From Castanea sativa (Eukaryota > Streptophyta > Magnoliopsida > Fagales > Fagaceae), in the NCBI RefSeq assembly GCF_040712315.1, contig NC_134017.1:52449636-52513635 (forward strand): DNA of 64,000 nt, written 5' to 3'. The position numbers and the translations under genes are program-made. The notes under the pieces are model-generated. The model did no database searches and was not told the DNA's origin. It was given only the letters and a program-made list of their open reading frames with translations. Positions 35,385-44,979 of the stretch are shown here, one piece after another. Positions within the stretch are counted from its first letter, which is position 1. Each line of letters begins with the position of its first letter.

Positions 35385-38300
35385 ATGAATAGGTTGTTTA
35401 GAAGTTCCTCTTCTACCAATAGTAGGTGTTCTAACCCAACATCCATTCCAGATATCCCAGCAGATATAGGAGTACTTAATTCGGAGTCTTATGAGTTGTC
35501 CGATCTAGATCTAGACATTGGAGATTGGAATATCCCAAAAGTAGCCACCAGCCAATTCTATAAGTCTTTATGGTCCTTGAGCAGAGCGTTCAAGACAGAC
35601 TACCATGTTAAGATCATAGAGCAAGTTTATGGTATAAACAAGGAGTACGAAACGTGCTACTTGTTATCCCCATCAGCCATCCAGAAGCATAAAGACAAAG
35701 GACACAACTTCCTACACATAGGACTTGTCCAAGTTGGAGTGAAACCACTCACCAGAAGAGGTTTGAACAGCTCAATCCTCATGGCCCTTAGAGATGCTCG
35801 TCACATCAGATTCGATGACAGCCTCCTAGGAACCATAGAAACCAGTCTTAGCAACGGACCCATCCATTTTAACTGTTTCCTAGACTTCAGTATCTATCTC
35901 CATGATAGCACAGTCATCAAAGCTCTCACACTCAATATCATGACCCATTGAACCCTCATGACGTAGGGAACTAGCCAAATAGCCTTGATATACAGAGTAT
36001 ACTACAAGTGCATGAGAACGAACATGAATGTTGGAGCACTTGATAGGAGAAAGAAAGGTGAGACAACCCTCATCCAGACCACTGACCCTAGAGCCAAGAT
36101 TGAGGTTCCAAGAACCCTCAAGTGGTCAGAAGTCGCATTCCCAGCCAATTGGATGTTAGAGAATGAGAACCATACTCTATAGATCCAAAACCCGGCCCAG
36201 AATCCAGATCTAGAATTTGTCCAGCAACTAGCCGACAACATGGTTAGGTTAAGCTTTGACAGATCTAGGCTTAGCACTCCTCTAGACTACGAGTGTAGAC
36301 CAACTCTGGATATACCCCGGTTTAGATCTCCAATAGATCTACAATAGCCCAACAAGTAGTCACCTATCTACCTTAGAGATAGATCTGCATCCCGGTGTAG
36401 CTCAACCAAACCTTTAAGATCACCTTTCCCAAGGTCTAGAAGGGATATAGGTGTACAGCTTCAGGGAGTTAGAACCAATTCCCAACTCACCACACCTTGC
36501 TACATAGCCAAACAGGATTCGATTGTCAATGAGGAAGACGATCGTGAGCAATCCCCCCCATCCCCATCTGGAACTGATATGGAACAGCCTCCAGAGCAGC
36601 AAGAGGATTCTCTGAACATTTTGGTCCTTAACAGAGAATTCGTTCCTGACCTAGAAGAATTAGGTAAGGAATTTAGTTCTGAGGAAAACAGGACTAAAAG
36701 AGAAGCCTACAAAGCCAACTATACCAGAGAACAAAAGGAAAAAGTATTTGAATCATGGACGGCATTCATGAGGGAAATATCCCGTAATGTCCCCTTTTTC
36801 ATATACTTCGAACGGTATTTTGGCCAGCACAAGCAGTTTTGTGTCCTCACCAAAGCCTGGACCATAGAAGAACCCAACCCAACTAAGGAAATGGTTAGCC
36901 GTTCAACTCTTCAGCAGCCTCTAGTCAAGTCTCCCGCAACTAGCCTCAGTTATCCTAAGGACAAAACAGCCTTAGAAATAGTTGCCCAGAAACTAGGAGA
37001 ACTAGCAAAGAAGAAACCAGCCGTTCCTTCGCCTAAGTCAACTAGTCGGCTTAAGGTCTCAAACATCCAATCAGCCTCTAGCAGTTCCTCCTCTAACTCG
37101 AAAAAAGAGAAAGAACCTCTAGAAGCCAAATGGAAACGACTTAGAATGAGAAGGCTTGAAAACCGTGCTAGCAGAATCCATCGGCCAATCTCCAAAGCCT
37201 ATAAAAAAGCCAAGAAGAACACTCCACAGAAACCAGGAAAATGTTTCAAGTGTGGCAAGCATGACCATTTCAAAAGACATTGTCAGACCAACCATCCCGA
37301 GATGATAACCTAGTGGCCAAAACCCAGAAGCCTAGCCAAACCTTCCAATCTTTAGGACAGGAAACTAGTAAACCTGATAAGGACCTAGCAACCAAAGGTA
37401 GAACAGATCTACAATAGGTTTACCCAGTCCAAGAAGGAAGTTAAGATCGACGACCTTCAAAGAGAAGCCAAGGAAACCAAGTGTAAGATCATAACCTTAA
37501 AGCAAGAGCTCAATGCTCTCCAAAAAGCTCAACAGTTGAAAAATACTTCTCATCAGAGCAGTGAGGAAGGTCCCTCAGATAATGAAGTAGATCATATTGT
37601 TAACCCTATAGATGATCTCATCCAAGAACCCAGCCAAGAATTGTTCTTAGATGCTATCACTAGGATTAACTTCCACAAGTGGCACTCCAAAGTCAGGATT
37701 GTCATTAACAAAGATTTTGAATTAGAAGTCGTAGCCTTGATTGATTCAGGTGCTGATCTTAACTACATTCAAGAAGGAATCATTCCCTCCAAATACTTCA
37801 AGAAGTCCAAAGAGAGATTGACTTCTGCAAGTGGAGGCAAAATGCAGATAGAATTCAAACTACCGAAAGCCCATGTTTGTCAAGACAACATGTGTTTTAA
37901 AACAACATTTGTTCTTGTCAAGAACATAACAGACAGAGTCATCTTAGGAAACCCTTTCCTATGCATCTTGTATCCTTTCACAGTGGATAGTAAAGGAATT
38001 ACTACCCATCCCTTTGGCTACTACCCATCCCTTTGGCCAAACCATTAAGTTTAAGTTTCTTAACAAACCAGTGTCTAGAACCATTAGCACCATCCAAGCT
38101 GACACTATCTCCAAAACCTTAAACCTGATTAGTGCCAAGACCATACATCTTAAGTACCTTCAAGAGGAAATTAGGTACAAGAAAGTTGAGGACCAACTAA
38201 CTTGTAAAACCCTCCAATAAGAGATTAGAAAGTTTGAGGAAAAACTTAAGCAGGAAGTCTGCTCTGACATACCCACAGCTTTTTGGCATAGAAAGAGACA

Positions 38301-39633
38301 TGAGGTAGCTCTCCCATATGTCAAAGATTTCAATGAAAATGATATCCCTACCAAAGCTCGACCTATCCAAATGAACCAAGAACTTATGGATACTTGCAGA
38401 GCAGAGATTGAGGACCTCCTTAAGAAATGAATCATTAGGAAATCTAGATCACCATGGTCTTGTCTAGCCTTTTATGTCCAGAAGAATACTGAGATAGAAA
38501 GAGGTGTCCCTAGATTAGTCATCAACTACAAGCCCCTCAACAAAGTCTTAGAATGGGTAAGGTACCCAATTCCCAACAAAAAAGACTTAGTCAACAGGCT
38601 TAGCAAAGCAGTTGTTTTCAGCAAGTTTAATATGAAGAGTGGTTTTTGGCAGATACAAATCAGAGAGCCTGATAGGTATAAAACAGCCTTCACCACACCC
38701 TTTGGACACTACGAATGGAACGTAATGCCCTTCGGTCTCAAAAATGCACCATCTAAATTCCAAAATATCATGAATGAGATTTTTAATCCATTCTCCAGTC
38801 ATGCCATTGTGTACATCGATGATGTACTCATATTCTCAAACTCTTTGGAACAACATCAGAAACACCTAAGAGCATTCCTCAATACTATCAAGCTCAATGG
38901 TCTTGGTTTTTCAGCCCCCAAGATCAAACTTTTCCAAACTAGAGTTCGTTTCTTAGGATTTGATATTCATCATGGAGTTATCAAACCCATAGACAGAACT
39001 ATCCAGTTTGCAGATAAGTTTCCAGATGAAATCCTAGACAAAACCCAGCTTCAGAGATTTCTAGGTTCTCTAAACTACATCTCAGATTTCTATCAAAATC
39101 TCAGACAGCAATGCAAGTTCCTTTTTGATAGACTTCGAACCAATCCATCTCCCTGGACTCCATCCCATACCACAGTTGTCCAGCATATCAAACAGTATGT
39201 CAAAACCCTTCCTTGTTTAAATATTCCCTCAGCAAATTCCTTCAAGATTGTCCAGTCCGATGCCTCGAACATAGGTTATGGTGGCATCCTCCTCCAGCGT
39301 GCTAGTCCAAATTCTCCTGAACAGATAGTCTATTTCCATTCAGGAATATGGACTCCCACTCAGATTAATTATAGTACTATTAAAAAAGAAATATTATCCA
39401 TAGTACTATGCATATCAAAGTTTCAAAGTGATCTTTTAAATCAAAATTTTTTAATCAGGATTGATTGCAAAACTGCAAAACATGTTTTAGAAAAAGATGT
39501 TCAAAACATTGCATCAAAACAAATTTTTGCACGATGGCAAGCCATCCTTTCAGTTTTTGACTTTGATATAGAATTCATTGAAGGAAGCCAGAACAGCATC
39601 CCTGATTTCCTAACCCGTGAATTTTTGCAGAAG
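35385..39633 (+). pseudogene. EPRV-D ORF1: MP, CP, protease, RT, RNase H
   Basis: ATG at 35385. Movement protein broken at 35949 (TGA), near 35967 and at 36180 (TAG), with more TAGs near 36345. Capsid-like region open 36579-37313 with a knuckle KCFKCGKHDHFKRHC; a 1-bp deletion near 37288 and a 2-bp loss near 37375 together restore frame. Protease DSGADLN is intact. A 19-bp tandem duplication (38001-38038) shifts frame before RT, and a TGA lies near 38428. RT motif A reads FNMKSG: the catalytic Asp is Asn (38629-38631). YIDD is at 38812-38823, RNase H follows. Reading continues a few codons into copy E. Confidence 0.94.
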
Positions 39634-40219
39634 CCAAAAGGGGGGTAAGTTACAGCCTAAGGCCGGCTGAGGCCATGTGCGGAAGAAAATACAAATAAAG
39701 GCTGACTGAGGCCATATGGTTACAATGACTAATACCGACTGAGGTATTTAACTGAGCCATCTAATTACAATGATAAAACTGGGTGAAGGGGACTGTGTTT
39801 AAGAGCTTTTCCTAAACTAGACCTCTGAGGTATTCTGGAACTCTTCCTAGAATTGAACCTGCTAAAGAATGGAGAAGAGGCTGCCTTAAATAGATTGGAG
39901 GGAGCCTTGGATGCTGTCTGGAAACTGCTGAAATTACGGAGAGTGAATTGCTTTTACTGAGGTGAAAACCTTTTCCACCGAAAGCAACAGTAACTCTGAA
40001 TGATTGTGTCGGTGAACAGTAACTTTTACTGTTCCAATGAATAGTAACTTGTCCCCTTGCTTTTCCGGATTTGGTCACTGTTGAAATAGTAACCTGTCGG
40101 GGAATCTGCTGGGTGCTAGTACTGTTTCGAATGCGGGTACTGTTCATTTTAGTGGCTGGTGCTGATTTTGAATAGTAACCGGATTGTTATCTTATCCTGA
40201 GTTGCTGGGTCAGGATGCT
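39634..40219 (-). promoter_or_regulatory. Copy E promoter / 3' region
   Basis: Closely matches the promoter region of C, with TATA-like CTATTTAAGG (about 39886-39895), the ACAGTA/TACTGT cluster (39985-40145) and the GGCCTCAGYCGGCC repeats. Shared control regions with an unrelated coding part are what is expected of two components of one virus. Confidence 0.7.
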
Positions 40220-41587
40220 TTAGTCAGTATCAGGAGCATTTGATGGATATCCATCATAAGGATCCCATGGGGAATCGTCATCACAATTGTGCTCGTGATA
40301 TCTGGCATAGTGATTGCATAATCCGCAGTAGAGGAGGGGTTCATGGAAAGGCTTCTTCCCTGTAAGGAACTCTCTAGGATTATCTGGACCAACTTTCTTA
40401 AGATTTTTGATGGCAGATTCATATGGGCGTCTTCCAAAGACATAGATCCTATCTGTAGAACCTATAAAATGGTAGTCCTTCCATAGATCTTGGTTGATAT
40501 CCAGGATTTGGTTGTTGAAGTGATTTCTGTAGCGCTCTACTAGAGCATTAGGGTATTTGTATGAAATATATGTATCTCCTTCATACCATGGGCCCTGATA
40601 AGTGAAGCCATTAATGAGGACAAGATGCTTTGAGGGATGAACTTCCATCCAATTGTCTTTGTCCCATTTTGGTAAAATACTCCAACATCTGATAGAAACA
40701 AAGGGGCTGTTGACTTGCTTAACGGCATTTTGGATGATCTGGGGGAGCTGGCTGATTTGGTCATGACTTGTGAGCTTAATAAGTCTGATAAAACTAGATT
40801 CAAACATCTGTGAGAGCCAAGCAGGATCTCTCTCTTCTTCGTCTGATCCGTCTTCATAATTGACCAAAAGTCCCGGGAAGGGATGCTTATTTTCATATAC
40901 CCTGGAGCTGGTTCCAAAGTATTCTTCCCATTTGGCTTGCATGATATAGTTATCAATATCATCTGAATCGTCTGGATTAGGGATAGTGAATGTAACCAAC
41001 ATCTTGAAATGTTTGAACCAGAGATTCAGAGACTTGTTCATAGCCTTGCTTCTCAGAATACGAGTTTGTAAATCTGAGGGCAAGTTGGCAGTGGCAATTC
41101 TTAGGGTTGCTCTAGTCTTAAGACTGAGTTTAGCATAATCAATGCTCATGATAGTCATTTTATCCATTGAATAGATATCCTCTTTGCCAGAGAGTTGACT
41201 AGTTAAGACTTCGTTCCTGGCCTCAAGGTTAACTAGGTGGATTTCTAGTGCTCTGAGGGTTTTTTGGAATAGGTCTTGGTTTTTTCTGGTGTAGGCAAAG
41301 TGAAGGTTATCAAGGAGGCATTTAATGGAGTAGGGTAGGTCTGTATATGCTCCATCATTGAATTGCAAGGTCCTGGATAAAACTTCCTTTAAAACAATAG
41401 CCATATCACCATTGGAATATGTCACCGTTGTAGGGACAAATTCCTGAAGGGATGTTGCTCCTCTATGGCTGGTAGAGGATGCGCCTTCATGCATTACAAA
41501 AGACTGTCCCGCTGGTAGTTTTTTGTCTTGAGGATAGTCTCTTGCAGGTGCTTGCCCCTTGCCTTTCTTCTTTACTGAAGAAGTCAT
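40220..41587 (-). CDS. Intact 455-aa ORF of unknown function (ORFX)
   Basis: Uninterrupted from the ATG of MTSSVKKKGKG (41587) to a stop at 40220, the only undamaged long viral frame in the block. N-terminus is basic and low-complexity; the centre (KCLLDNLHFAYTRKNQ to about residue 150) looks alpha-helical with a likely coiled coil; an acidic stretch with EDGSDEEERD follows; the C-terminus carries CGLCNHYARYHEHNC (CX2CX6HX3C or a related Cys/His arrangement) and an acidic tail ending APDTD. I do not recognise the family. It sits exactly where ORF2 sits in A and C, is nearly the same length (455 versus about 450), and has a similar tail. Could be a diverged ORF2, or a component-specific protein. 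Being intact it may be young or selected. Confidence 0.8.
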   Translation of the reverse strand: MTSSVKKKGKGQAPARDYPQDKKLPAGQSFVMHEGASSTSHRGATSLQEFVPTTVTYSNGDMAIVLKEVLSRTLQFNDGAYTDLPYSIKCLLDNLHFAYTRKNQDLFQKTLRALEIHLVNLEARNEVLTSQLSGKEDIYSMDKMTIMSIDYAKLSLKTRATLRIATANLPSDLQTRILRSKAMNKSLNLWFKHFKMLVTFTIPNPDDSDDIDNYIMQAKWEEYFGTSSRVYENKHPFPGLLVNYEDGSDEEERDPAWLSQMFESSFIRLIKLTSHDQISQLPQIIQNAVKQVNSPFVSIRCWSILPKWDKDNWMEVHPSKHLVLINGFTYQGPWYEGDTYISYKYPNALVERYRNHFNNQILDINQDLWKDYHFIGSTDRIYVFGRRPYESAIKNLKKVGPDNPREFLTGKKPFHEPLLYCGLCNHYARYHEHNCDDDSPWDPYDGYPSNAPDTD

Positions 41588-41853
41588 TGTCCACTTACTA
41601 GTGGTATTAAATATTGCTCTCTCTCTCTCTCCTGCCAAGAAATGTTTGGATCATTTGAGATTTTCAAATAATTGTTGAAAGACCTTTTATTTTTAAAACC
41701 GATGGATGCAGAGATGCAAATATTTTCATGATGAATGCATGATGATAACTGGGACCGATTGTGGTCAACTGTTTTGGCTGAATCAAGATGTTGGGCTTGA
41801 TTATGGGATGGAAGGACGGTGATGGTACTGAGAGTTTTTGATATGGAAGCTTT
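41588..41853 (-). other. Spacer between protease fragment and ORFX
   Basis: 266 nt without a long frame; includes a short CT run just upstream of the ORFX ATG. Could hold a promoter or translation signal for ORFX, but nothing specific is visible. Confidence 0.5.
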
Positions 41854-42540
41854 CTAGAGGGAGCTGACTTCCCAAGGTTCTGGGCTTCTCATAAACTCAA
41901 ATTTGACAGACTGGCCAAAGGGATGGGCTGTGATGCCTTCATTGTCTGTGATGAAAGGGTATAATAAACACAAGAAAGGATTTCCTAGGATGACTCTATC
42001 TGTCATGTTTTTGACAAGAACAAATTTTGTCATAAAGGTTATGCCGCCTTGGCAAACCTCTGCTTGTGGGAGATTGAATTCAATTTGCATTCTTCCGCCA
42101 CTTGCGGATGTCAACCGCTACTTAGACTTCTTGAAGTGTTTGGAGGGAATGATTCCTTCTTGAATGCAATTGAGATCAGCACTTGAATCTATTAAGGCTA
42201 TGACCTCAAACTCAAATTCTCTACTGATGACAATCCTGACTTTGGAATGCCATTTATGGAAGTTAATCCTATTGATGGTATCTAAGAACAATTCTTTGTT
42301 GGGTTCTTGGATAAGATCGGCTGTAGGGTTAACTGTTTGATCGACTTCATCATCTGAGGGACCTTCCTCATTGCTTTGATGAGAAGTATTCTCCAAAAGT
42401 TGGATTCTTCGATTAAGGAGATCATAATCGACCCTGAGAATGGTTAATTCTTGCTTTAGGGTTCTGATACCCCTATCCGTGGTGGTTTTGAATGGAGAGG
42501 CTATTATCTCTTTCTTGCGATGACTAAAGGTTATGGCTTC
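41854..42540 (-). pseudogene. Copy E coiled-coil and protease region
   Basis: From 42540 the minus strand encodes a heptad-like Leu-rich stretch, then the NTSHQSNEEGPSDDEVDQ linker, the protease core ending in DSSADLNCIQEG (Gly of DSG lost), a TAG near 42115, and the rest of the protease to a natural-looking stop at 41854. It is clearly more diverged from A-D than those are from one another (for example AEVCQGGITFMTKFV against AHVCQDNMCFKTTFV). It stops where the RT linker would begin. It appears to be a stand-alone protease domain of a related virus component. Confidence 0.75.
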
Positions 42541-43247
42541 TAGGGGTCAGTGGTCTGGATGAGGGTTGTCTCACCTTTCTTTCTCCTATCAAGTGCTCCA
42601 ACATTCATGTTCGTTCTCATGCACTTGTAGTATACTCTGTATATCAAGGCTATTTGGCTAGTTCCCTGCGTCATGAGGGTTCCATGGGTCTTGATATTGA
42701 GCGTGAGGGCTTTAATGACTGTGCTATCATGGAGATAGATACTGAAGTCTGGGAAACAGTTAAAATGGATGGGTCCGTTGCTAAGACTGGTTTCTATGGT
42801 TCCTAGGAGACTGTCATCGAATCTGATGTGACGAGCATCTCTAAGGGCCATGAGGATTGAGCTGTTCAAACCTCTTCTGGTGAGTGGTTTCACTCCAATT
42901 TGGACAAGTCCTATGTGTAGGAAGTTGTGTCCTTTTTCTTTATGCTTCTGGATGGCTGATGGGGATAACAAGTAGCACGTTTCGTACTCCTTGTTTATAC
43001 CATAAACTTGCTCTATGGTCTTAACATGATAGTCTATCTTGAACGCTCTGCTCAAGGACCATGAAGACTTATAGAATTGGCTGGTGGCTACTTTTGGGAT
43101 ATTCCAATCTCCTATGTCTAGATCTAGATCGGACAACTCATAAGACTCCGAATTAATTACTCCTAGGTCTGCTGGGATATCTGGAATGGATGTTGGGTTA
43201 GAACACCTACTGCTGGTAGAAGAGGAACTTCTAAACAACCTATTCAT
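42541..43247 (-). pseudogene. Copy E movement-protein N-terminal part
   Basis: ATG at 43247 (MNRLFRSS). Open and nearly identical to copy B for about 235 codons (SIYLHDSTVIKALTLN included) up to TTLIQTTDP, where the sequence changes to the diverged protease segment. The sharp change from near-identity to divergence suggests recombination at 42541, before or after integration. Confidence 0.88.
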
Positions 43248-43894
43248 GATTCTGGGGTTACAAGCACAAACCAATGATCACAACCTAGTCACCTTTATCC
43301 TCAAACTTCTGGATCTAACCTTTAGATCTGAAACAAAAATATACAACTATGGGAGAGACACCTGATCTGTGAACTCCTGCCTACCGTACTCTCCTTTCAA
43401 ACTGGGGACCACCCTTCAACGCCTTCCCTCGGCTAACACGGGCTGACCAAACCAAAACCAGGAAGAATTTTCGGTCATCTTAGGGCTTGGAGACCTACAC
43501 AGACTTTGGTAACAAATCTCACAGGCATATAAATCTGCAACAAACTTTAGGGCTAAACACAAAAATAGGAAGAATCGGGATAACAGGGGAGCAAAGGTTA
43601 ATCTGAACAAATAATCACAAAATAACAAATAGAATGGTTAGAAGGAGGCTCAGCCTACCATTTGCAGATGTAATAGAAGATGATGAAATAATAGCAGACG
43701 AAGAAATAAATAAATAGGAATGGAAGAGTTATCATGAAATAGATGTAAAACAAAATATGGGGTATGGGAGATATATCCATAAAATAATTCAAAATAATTA
43801 TCATGCCAAAATAACTTGGATAACTATGGCGGCAGTGCCGACCAACTTGATTGAATGATAAATAGTAACTTACAATTCTGACCGGGCCAAACTT
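43248..43894 (-). promoter_or_regulatory. Copy E leader
   Basis: Same leader as B, C and D, with the open stretch 43628-43416. Confidence 0.7.
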
Positions 43895-43907
43895 GGCTCT
43901 GATACCA
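43895..43907 (-). promoter_or_regulatory. Primer-binding site, copy E
   Basis: Minus strand reads TGGTATCAGAGCC, a full 13-nt complement to the 3' end of initiator tRNA-Met as used by most plant pararetroviruses. Confidence 0.9.
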
Positions 43908-43916
43908 AAAGAAGGG

Positions 43917-44707
43917 GGTAAGTTACAGCCTAAGGCCGGCTGAGGCCATGTGCGGAAGAAAATACAAATAAAGGCCGACTGAGGCCATATGGTTACAATG
44001 ACTAATACCAACTGAGGTATTTAATTGAGCCATCTGATTACAATGATAAAACTGGGTGAGGGGGACTATGTTTAAGAGCTTTTCCTAAACTGGACCTCTG
44101 AGGTATTCTGGAACTCTTCCTAGAATTGAACCTGCTGAAGAATAGAGATGAGGCTGCCTTATATAGACTAAAGGGAGCCTTGGATGCTGCTGGAATTACG
44201 GAGAGTGAATTGCTTTTACTGAGGTGAAAACCTTTTCCACCGAAATCAACAGTAACTTTGAATGATTGTGTTGATGAACAGTAGCTTTTACTGTTCTGTG
44301 AATAGTGACTTGTCCCCTTGCTTTTCCGGATTTGGTCACTGTTGAAATAGTAACCTGTCGGGGAATCTGCTGGGTGCTAGTACTGTTTCTGATGCGGGTA
44401 CTGTTCATATCAATAGCTGGTGCTGATTTTGAATAGTAACCAAATTGTGATTTTATCCTGAGTTGCTGGGTCAGGATGCTTTAGACAGTATCAAGAGCAT
44501 TTGATAGATATCCATCATAAGGATCCCATGGGGAATCGTCATCACAATTGTGCTCATGATAACTGGCATAATGGTTGCATAATCCACAATATATTAATGG
44601 CTCATAATCTGGTTCTTTTGTGATGAACTGGTTGAGATTAACATAACCAACCCTGTGGAGATCTGGAATGGCAGTGGAGTAAGGTTGTTGGTGAAAACAG
44701 AGATTCG
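43917..44707 (-). mobile_element. Pararetrovirus copy F (ORFX tail and promoter)
   Basis: Minus strand, in tandem ahead of E through an intact unit junction. Carries a complete promoter region with TATA TCTATATAAGG (about 44150-44160) and the C-terminal 75 codons of an ORFX-type protein. Cut at 44707 and joined head to head with copy G. Confidence 0.85.
44481..44707 (-). pseudogene. ORFX-type C-terminal fragment
   Basis: Minus-strand frame ending at TAA 44481-44483. The upstream part (HQQPYSTAIPDLHRVGYVN) is only about half identical to ORFX of copy E, but the Cys/His segment CGLCNHYASYHEHNC and the following DDDSPWDPYDGY are almost unchanged. So a second ORFX lineage exists, and the Cys/His tail is its conserved core. 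Confidence 0.75.
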
Positions 44708-44962
44708 GTGTCTATCCCATAGTTGTGTATTTTTGTTTCAGATCTAAAGGTTAGATCCAGAAGTTTGAGGATAAAGGTGACTAGGTTGTGATTGTTGGTT
44801 TGTGCTTGTAACCCCAGAATCATGAATAGGTTGTTTAGAAGTTCCTCTTCTACTAGCAGCAGGTGTTCTAACCCAACATCCATTCCAGATATCCCAGCAG
44901 ACCTAGGAGTAATTAATTCGGAGTCTTATGAGTTGTCCGATCTAGATCTAGACATAGGAGAT
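44708..44962 (+). mobile_element. Pararetrovirus copy G (leader and MP start)
   Basis: Plus-strand fragment: end of leader, MP ATG at 44822 and about 46 codons (MNRLFRSS to SDLDLDIGD). Breaks off at GGAGAT, merging into a TA repeat. Confidence 0.9.
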
Positions 44963-44979
44963 ATATATATATATATATA
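44961..44979. repeat. (TA)n tract at viral/host junction
   Basis: Alternating AT starting at the last viral bases of copy G; the sequence beyond is AT-rich host DNA. Confidence 0.9.

Larger units (their letters stand above)
34711..39633 (+). mobile_element. Endogenous pararetrovirus copy D (lacks ORF2)
   Basis: Plus-strand copy from the unit start (CTTACCCCCCCC, primer site 34725) through the end of RNase H. At 39633 it is fused to the inverted 3' end of copy E, so ORF2 and promoter are missing. D and C are inverted repeats of each other over about 4.85 kb. Confidence 0.95.
39634..43916 (-). mobile_element. Pararetrovirus copy E: RT-less component with novel ORF
   Basis: Minus-strand unit of 4.28 kb bounded like the others: primer site TGGTATCAGAGCC (43907-43895), leader, movement-protein start, then at 42541 an abrupt change to a diverged coiled-coil and protease region, a 266-nt spacer, a 455-codon ORF and a normal promoter region. 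Capsid-like region, RT, RNase H and ORF2 are absent. It is complete from primer site to unit end, so it is not just a truncated copy. Confidence 0.85.

Noticed and set aside
19159..44962. LTR retrotransposon (Gypsy) instead of pararetrovirus
   Set aside because: A 30K-type movement protein is present, no integrase domain is seen, there are no LTR pairs with TG..CA ends or target duplications, and units are circularly joined through the primer site.
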